Source: Apostichopus californicus (Eukaryota; Echinodermata; Holothuroidea; Aspidochirotida; Stichopodidae). From it: a stretch of DNA of 24,046 bases. Positions 12,201 to 21,200 of the stretch are shown piece by piece. How positions within the stretch are numbered: the first letter of the stretch is position 1; each line of letters opens with the position of its first letter. The notes beneath the pieces are model-generated. The model saw nothing but the letters and a program-made list of their open reading frames with translations, had not been told where the DNA came from and searched no databases. The stretch is taken from NCBI GenBank assembly GCA_020650975.1, contig JAIPMN010031240.1, positions 1 to 24,046 on the forward strand, given 5' to 3'. The position numbers and the translations under genes were made by a program.

Positions 12201-15200
12201 TACTTCATAGGTTTGCTTCACTTGCAGCTTTAATAATAATATAATAATTTATTCTTATATAGCGCTTTACATCAAAGAATGATCTCAAAGCACTTCACAG
12301 AATCGCATAAAATAATACAACTTTCAAAATATTACAGCTTAAAAATATTACAGTCTAAAAATATTGCATCCTAAGAATTACAGAAATAAATAACTTAACA
12401 ATAATTATTAAAAACAATGAAAATTCAGAAATTAAAGACGAAAGCAATAAAATATGACAGCATACAATAAAACTAAAATACTAAACTATTACAGCCGAAA
12501 AATTAGCAACAATAAGACAATCAAAACATAAATAGAAAATAAATTTTAATATAAAACGATCAAAAGATGGCAAGATGGCAACACAAACAATATGACTGGA
12601 GGTTGTTTAAAAATGTTTAAAATGTCAACGATTGATCTGATTTCAGCTGGGAAGTTGATCATTTCAGTTCAGTTTATTGACAAGTCTTTATATAGAACAG
12701 AAGGAAGTAACTTGTATATAAGGAAATGAAGAGAACGGTCATTAGTCTTGTCTGTTTGTTTTTGTTTATTTGTATATATATGTATATATATGTGTATATT
12801 TTTCTCACATGTATGGATATTGTTGCTGTTGATATTTTTACCTTTTCATTCAACTTCTCTGTGTTTTGTTTATACTAATATTTAACTGTATTCTGTATGT
12901 AACTTTAAAACTTTGTTTTTTATGTGTTTTGCTGCAGGGCGACAAATTTCCATATCTTATGGACGAAATAAATCTCTATCTATCTATCTCTATCTATTAC
13001 ATTTATCAGAATATTAGAAACCCATTGTGCAAGAAAATTGAACCCTAGGTTGTAACAAGATTTTGTAATTCAAAACTAAAACGAAACTGTTAGCAAACTG
13101 CTTATCCACTAAAGAGCCTGTGTAAGAGAATCTGTAAATGTAAAATGGGCCTGACGTTTCGATCTTCTTCAGAGGTTGAAAACGAGGTTTATTACGAGGG
13201 ATCACGACAACAACAGCATAAGTCTGTTAAAGATTAAAATTCAATTGGATTGTTGTTTCTGCTGATTACGCAAAAGAGTTGCCATTTGTAAACAATTTGA
13301 GTTTCAAGTTTTTCTAAAGGTTAGTTTCAATTTGTGGTTGCAATGATTATTATATTGGGTAATCATTTTAATACATTGTCTGGCACCTTCATGACTTTGT
13401 TTAAAGATAGTAATAATTCTCTAACTCATTATGTCAATTTTCAATTTCATATCGTTTATAAAAAAATTAAAAAATCTTAACTTGAATGAAATATTATGCT
13501 TTGTTTAATTATTATGAATGGATTATAAATGCTTGAATATGATATATATATATATATATATATATATATNNNATATATATATATATATATATATATATTC
13601 CTAACAAAAGCGTGTGGATGAAAATTTGTAAAGCCAATTCTCAATGCCAATTAATGGAAAGGGTAAAAGGAGAAGTTAGAGACAGTGTCTGTTGCAATAA
13701 CATACCTTGTACTTTCAAGTTAGGGACCCCATTCCTTCAAGTAAGAGACCCCATTCTTTCAAGTTAGGGACCCCATTCTTTCAAGTTAGGGAGCCCATTC
13801 TTTCAAGTTAGGGAGCCCATTCTTTCAAGTTAGGGAGCCCATTCTTTCAAGTTAGGGACCCCATTCTTTCAAGTTAGAGAGCCCATTCCTTCAAGCAAGA
13901 GAACCCTTTCTTTCAAGTTTAGGACCCCATTCTTTCAAGTTAGGGAGCCCATTCTTTCAAGTTAGGGACCCCATTCCAAAACATGGTACTGAAGAGAGAA
14001 GATCATTAGACCTGTCAATATAATTACTTTAATACTCAATTCTAAAATTCATCTTTTTTTTGTCTGTCTTTCAGCAAATGATTCTCCAAGAGATTGAAAG
14101 TCTCTGTAACGACCTCGGCCCAAGCATCGGCCCTCAGTGTACACAATACGTCACAGAATACGGACCTTTGGTTATAAACTTCATTCTGCAGTACCTGGTA
14201 AGTCTTCTTCCTAACAGAGGAGATATGAACGAGATGCTGCATAATTTCCATTTTAAAAATTGTAGCAAAACTGCTCCATTAGCTTTCAACAGTAACCAAT
14301 TCTAGCCCTAAACACATGACGTATGTACTAAGGTGCTCTTTGAATTAATTCTCCTTTCCCCCGCAACATTTAAAAAGACTTTCCATGCCCCATATCGCAA
14401 TGCTTTTCTCCAAGATATTGGATTTTTTTGTTGACAAATAGCGACAAAAATGTTGTGTTTTTTAAACAGTTTATCTCTAAATGATTTTTATATTAAAAGA
14501 GTGTCTCATAAAAAAACCCATTCTGGTCTTTCTCTGTGCAACTGTAGAACGCAGCTCTTTTTCCTTATCCAGACAACCACTACAACACAATTATTCAGCA
14601 ATATCTTTGTTAATTTTTACAGGATCCAACTTCTATTTGTGGGGACATTGGATTCTGTACCGGGGTCAACACAGTCAGGCCGCTGGCATTCACAGCTGTA
14701 AAAACCATTCTCGTAAGTAAACTAAACGTGACGTTTCATACGAAATATCGAAACTTTTCAAGCGCACTGAAAGTGAAAAGTGCGCATTAAATTGATAATC
14801 AATAAAGAATTGCTCATCAAACATACAATTAGTGTCATCAAATATAAAATCTCAAGAACTCTTTACCTTATGAAACTATCCTCCTCACTATACAGCAATC
14901 CTGAATGGTACTACATGCGAAAGTTTAAATTTTCTCGTCCCATCAGTCTTGTCATCCTGTTGCTAGGCGCACATTTTTTTTTTTAATAAATGATACACAA
15001 GCTCCAGGAAAAAAAAATATTGCATGAATCAATAAATAATACAAGCCTTGTTTAAAAGCGACTATTTAGTTTCACTTTAACGATCGTCGCTTTCACATTG
15101 CGACTGTATCCTTAAACCTGATAGGAAAGTCAGTATAAAAAAAAGGTGTGTTATTTGTCGCAGTTAGACCTATTGACCGTTCAAAGACCTCTGTTTTTTT

Positions 15201-18200
15201 TTATTATGATCGTTTTTCAAACTACCCAGGTTGGAAACATTTTAGTACTCTGCTGCCACCATTAACCCACTCCCAGGTCAATGCTTAATTCTCTTCCTTC
15301 TGAGACCAATGAGTCTGAAGACCTATTCCTCTTCATGTTATTGAAAATTTAGGGATTGTCAGGCAATTTGAGAAGTTTTTGAGCGTGTTCTTTAGGTATT
15401 TGAAAAATCAATCCATAGATTTGAAGTGAAGAAAGATGTTACTTTACCCAAAAAATGTAACAATGCTTGTGGAACTCTCAATGGCTTGATATTTGTTTTT
15501 ATTGTAATGTAAATAACAGTCTACCCAAACACCACAGCATACCCCACCCCTCTACCCCCTCTCTCTGACCCTTATCTTCTCCACAGTGCCACAGAAAATG
15601 GCAGGGTTTTTTCACATCGGTTCGGAAAAATTATGAGACATTCACCTTGAAGGAATTTACTTTTTGAATGGTTTAAACCGAACTTGAATCTTCACATAAT
15701 AATCGATCTATTTGTGGATAATTTTTTTTCTTCAGAAAATGCCAACGGTAGCTGGGGATCTTTGCACTGACTGTAAGAATTTAGTGAATGATGCTGATGG
15801 TTTGCTAAAGAATGCTACTGTCCAGGTAAGATTAACAGAGTCAGTGGTGTAGTGATGAAACACATCTATGTATACATCCATATCTATATCTACATATATA
15901 GCTGTATCGAACACAGTCAGTGGCATAGTGTAGGGTCGTCAAATGTATATTTTCATCATTTTTTTAGCTGTGTCTACGACAACATCTAAAATAACACAGT
16001 CAGTGGTATAGTGTAGGGTTTACATTTTTTATTTACATTATCTATATGTATATTTACTTCATAGCTATATCGATAGCTACATAGGATATTGATATGTTTA
16101 TCTATATCTACAGCTACATATGATATTGATATCTATATCTATAGCTACATTTGATATGTATGTCTATATCTATAGCTACATATCTATAGCTACATTTGAT
16201 ATTGGTATCTATGTCTATAACTACATATGATATTGATATCTATAGCTACATATGATATTGATATGTATGTCTATATCTATAGCTACATATGATAAATATA
16301 TCTATAGCTACATTTGATATTGATATATATATATATCTACAGCAACATATGATATTGATATCTATGTCTACATATGGTATCCATATGTATGTCTATATCA
16401 TATCTGCATATGATATTGATATCTCTATAAATAGCTACATATGATATCTATATCTATTGCTACATATGATATTGATATATATATATATATATATATAGCT
16501 ACATATGATATCTATAGCTACCTTGATATCTATGTCTACATATGATATTGATATGTATGTCTATGTATATATCTGTTTCTTTATCTGTGTGACGTAAGGA
16601 ATAACCTAAAAACAGTGGTAAATTAACATGTTTATTGAATTATTAAGATCATAAGTAATTGTGGCTAGATGGTCGCTGGGACCAAGCCTTTCAGGAACCT
16701 GCACCAACCCCTCACCTCTCCCCCTCCACGGCAGAAGTAGAACTTAATTTTGAGGGTATTTTATAGAATTTGTGTAGTTTTGGTTGACATGTTCTGGATA
16801 TCCTGTCAAGTTTGTGCATTAAAACTTCATCCAAATGAATAATAATCCCTTGAAAATGTTAAACCCCAAAAAGTCTAAATATTTTCACAGGGTTGTCAGG
16901 TAAAATCCTTGTGACCATGACTGCGAATATCTTTATTAACCTCTTAAAATACATTTACTTCATGATTCCTGCAAAGGAAGTACCAAGTTTTTCTTCCATA
17001 AGTAAACTATAACAATGATTTGCTTTCTTATTTCTACCACAGAAAATGTTTCTAAACGACCTGGCAGTCGTCTGTAAATATTTCGGAGGTCTGCAGAGCG
17101 AATGCAAGGATCTCATTATGGAATACGGTCCTCTACTTTTTGATTATATCGCAGCATACATAGTGAGTCCTCGTCTTTGTTTTTCACTGGTGTGAAATTT
17201 AAAACACTGGGTCGGTTGTGGACTCGTTTAGTTCAAAGATATCTTATAACTCTGTTCCATTTTTCCACCAGACTCATCGGTCTCGTAACTGATGAAATGG
17301 TTCGCTAAAAATGATATTTAAAGATCTTTACATAAGGCATCATGACAAAAATGCGAAGAAAAATAAATTCATGAAAAGCCACCTTGGGCATCTATATTTC
17401 ATCTTACTTTCTGAAAGGGAATTAACATTGTTATCCTTAAACTGCCAAGAACTCTTAACTGAGAACCAAGTTTTTGAACAAAAAATGTAAATGACACTTT
17501 CAAAGTTTTCTCTAACCAGTGATGTGGATATTTAATTTTTTGGTAAAATTTAAATTTTCGTCCTTTTTGCATCTCACGATAGCCTTCACCCATTGGTGGT
17601 CGTACCTTTGCTTTACCATTGATGTTTTTCAAAATTTTTACACCAAAAACATTTGATAAGCATATTGTAACTTCTTTTATTCAGTCTGTCAGGTGCATAA
17701 TCCTAAAACTCCATGGTACATAACGGCTTTGGTCTCCTAGCTTTCATTCTAAATTCTTCGATAAAAAGAAAACTACCAACATTAAAAACACAAATAATAC
17801 GTCTTGACAAAGTTTCAATTCAAAAGATGGGTAAGCCTACACGGCTGGAACACAGATTGAGGGCACATATATCTTTCGGTTCTGACAACCTTGTTCATTA
17901 TTCTGAAGGCGACATGCGAGAACTAGTCGGGCACTAACAATGGAAAACAGACTCTATATAGGGAATAATCTAGGCTTGAAAGTATTTGTAGGCAGCTTTG
18001 AAGGCTCTGATCTTTTTGAACTTAATCAAGTACTATGGTTCGTGTGTACAGAAAACTGCTATACATCTCTGCAGTTTCCATAGCGACGTGCATGTATGCA
18101 ATACTAGATAAATTACCGCTATAGGCTAGGCTTCCTAAGATGAAAGGTGACCTATTTTCTCGTCTCTCTCATTCAGAAGGGTCAGAATGGTATAGTTGTA

Positions 18201-21200
18201 AGTATTTCCAGTAATAAACCAGCACAAAATAAAATCAAACCAAAAGTTGTTGCAACCTTATTTCTTTCTTTTTTTATCAATATACCTCGCCAATAATTTA
18301 TCGCACACATCCAGTTTAAAATCTGACCGTATCGCGAGCTCCGTTCAGGCACCTTCATCTAACTACTCGACGGTATTTTCCCTTGACTCCGTCGAATGAT
18401 CAAAATTTTCTGACACGTTTCAATCACAGGAACTGCTGATTTTTCATCTGCAGAATCTGCGTTATTTTAAGGCAAAAGCTCGGCGATAAAAGTTTCTGTT
18501 TATATTGCATGATTTCATCATCCTGGTTTTCTGTTTCATTTGACGACAACATTTTGTATTCATAAATTTCATACTTTTGCAAAATAAACCAAAGATTCAA
18601 TCGATGATTGTTTCCCAGTGCATGAATTTATTTTTGGATTATAGCCCCTAAAATTTGTCAGCATCCTATTTTTTGGTTTCTTTGACAGTGACTGCTATCA
18701 CCTTTGTTTTTCGATCAGCTGTCAGCCTCTTTTTTTGCAAAGAATTTTGTTTTTTGCACAATTTCAGGATGGCAACCTTGTGCCAATGTTTAAATATTTT
18801 TATTCTAATTTGTTATTCATCCGTTTCCTTTCACATTGACATGTTACTGTGAGTCAGCGACATTAATGTGATGCATGGGTTTATGATTTACTATTATTTA
18901 CTATTATTTCCAAATTTATTTATTTTCTGTCACATTGCTGTGTCACTGCGTTTGCAAAGATATTTTAAGAGCGTGAAAAGTAAGTCGTCGCTATTCTGAG
19001 AAATAAAAGAAGTTTTCCTTTCTGCCGTATTAATAGGTCTCTGTCTACAAACATATAAGAGAAAGTGAAAATTAAGACTGTAATCTGTCTGAAAACTTAA
19101 GTAGGTTTCCCTCCATAATAACAGATACAGAGAAACCCTAACAGTAGTATACCCTTACATAATCATTTTTTTGATAAAACATATATATATTTTTCTTTTT
19201 TAATTATCAAAACTTTAAAACTGGTCGAAGTGTGAATGACTGTAACATTCTGGTGAACCAGCCCCATTAATCTGACATATTAGTTGAAAAAAAAAAAAAT
19301 TGGAAAATATTTAGTGTTTGGCCCTGACGGTACTTGTAGCCTGGTGAGTGATATCCCAAAATTATCATACAAAACTTGTCCATGTTTTGACCAATGTGTT
19401 TGTTATTTCCTTCTTTTTCTCTTGTAGGATCCAACAACCATTTGTGATGATATCGGTCTCTGCCCTGCAGTGACAGTGACGCTGGTAAGGATTAAATTCT
19501 ATTTCCTCTTTTGATTGTTTCTTAACTAAATAATTTGTAGAAAACAGTGGAACTGAAGTGGGGTTAGGGGAGGGGGAAGGGGGAAGGGGGAAGGGGAGTA
19601 TCTCATGGGTTACAATGGCTCATTCATAAGTCGCAGCGTTCCAGAAATTCTTTGTCGTCTAACAGGTCAGTAGAAATGACATGTTGTTATGTCACTTTTG
19701 AAGAAAAATTTCCTCCACCCCCACTCTATTTTTTCTTACTTTTTTCAACTCTATCCTACTTCTTAGCATGGAAACCTGCATTTGTTGGATGTCTTTCTTT
19801 CCCATTTTCAGAAAGCAGACCAGTGTGCAGATTGTAAGAACTTCTTGCAGGATGTTGTAACAATTTTGAACAATCCCTCTACTCAGGTAAATATTTCGTT
19901 TGATAGTAGATTCAACACGATCTCTGTGAATTATCCACCTCTGATTGCAAACTAGCATTATCTGTCAACAGGCTGTGTGTGAGTGTATGAGACTCACTGC
20001 AGCAAGTACCCCGGGTTGAATTGACAAATTACCGAAAATATATCCACCTTTCATACCGTTACAGTGATGGAGATGCGACATTTTACTCTTTTGGTGGCAG
20101 AGTTCTCAGATTAGACCTGTGTTAATTATGCAGAATTTACCTACCAATTATCCTGACCTACCAGTAAATCCAGACAACTTGAAGCAAATTCAAGAGATAT
20201 ATTCAGCAAATTATCCAATTTTTTTCTCCCAAGATATTACTTAGACCCTTCCATCAATTTCCCCAAGATTTCCTCATGCTTTATCGGTTTGGCGTGTGTC
20301 GTTACGGGGTGTCATGAAAAGACAGACTGCAAATTTTATAATCATCTTTAAGAGAACAAACAAACAAAATACAACTCTTCACAAACTGACCTTTTTTTAA
20401 TTCACTTCACATAACTTTGCAGCAACAAATTCTTCAAGAGATTGAAACACTCTGCAACGATCTCGGCCCAAGCCTCGGCCCTCAGTGTCAACAATACGTC
20501 TCAGAATATGGACCGCTGGCCATTAACTTCTTACTGCAATACTTGGTGAGTTATTCGAAATCATTGATGACAATGTTTGTCTGTGAACCACCTTAGGGAA
20601 ACGGAAATTATGGAAAAGCCTAGTCGTCAAGATTTGTTAAAGTTACATGTACATCAGTTGATTTGCACTGAAGGTTCATTGGAGAACAAAACTCTTTAAA
20701 CAAGCCTAAGTGTTTCTGAAGGTCAAAGGTCAGTCTTCTATCCAGTTAATGATGAAGTTTCTGGTCTTTTTCAGTCCACGGACAACTTCAAAATCTACCT
20801 TTTCTTTAAGAAATGGAAAGATTCCCTTTTTCTCTCTCACTCTCTCTTTGGTAATTTGTCTCTGTAACATTTTCAACTTTGAGTGATGTTACTTGTTGGT
20901 TATTCTGCCTATTTTCTCTCAATTTCCAGGATCCAACAGCTGTTTGTGGTGACATCGGCTTCTGTCCCTCTATAACCAGACCACCAATGAAACTTGTGAA
21001 GGAGGTAAAGGATGTTCTTTCTTTCCTGAAACGTTTGACTGGATTAAATCATTCCTGATCTTTACTGCTTTGTATTCATGGACAATAGTAGTTAAGAATG
21101 TATGCCTGCTAATAATAGAATTTAGAGTTAAATTGTCACAAATGTTCAGATGGTCAAATAAGTTGCTGGTTGCTATGCATGTTTTGTAACTATGGTTACA

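Larger units (their letters stand above)
11358..14074 (+). other. Intron 14 (2717 bp, longest), repeat-rich
   Basis: Holds a 13-G run (11863-11875), the second dispersed repeat (about 12231), TA and CTAT microsatellites (12769-12800, 12974-12997), a TA repeat with NNN and a 12-copy minisatellite. No exon-like segment found. Confidence 0.75.

Noticed and set aside
12938-13048. 'ctgcag' acceptor-like site followed by an open stretch
   Set aside because: The frame runs into the CTAT microsatellite and carries no saposin motif, and no donor fits.
13713-13976. Regular 22-bp repeats as a CRISPR array
   Set aside because: Units are directly adjacent with no spacers and lie in a eukaryotic intron; this is a minisatellite.
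15739-15741. ATG in exon 17 (MPTVAGD) as a gene start
   Set aside because: The preceding AAA codon and cag acceptor follow the same pattern as other exons, and the upstream domains continue in phase 0; no promoter or signal peptide.
17713-17937. 74-codon + strand open frame in intron 18
   Set aside because: No acceptor in a matching phase, no known domain, low-complexity AT-rich surroundings; length is within chance for this intron.
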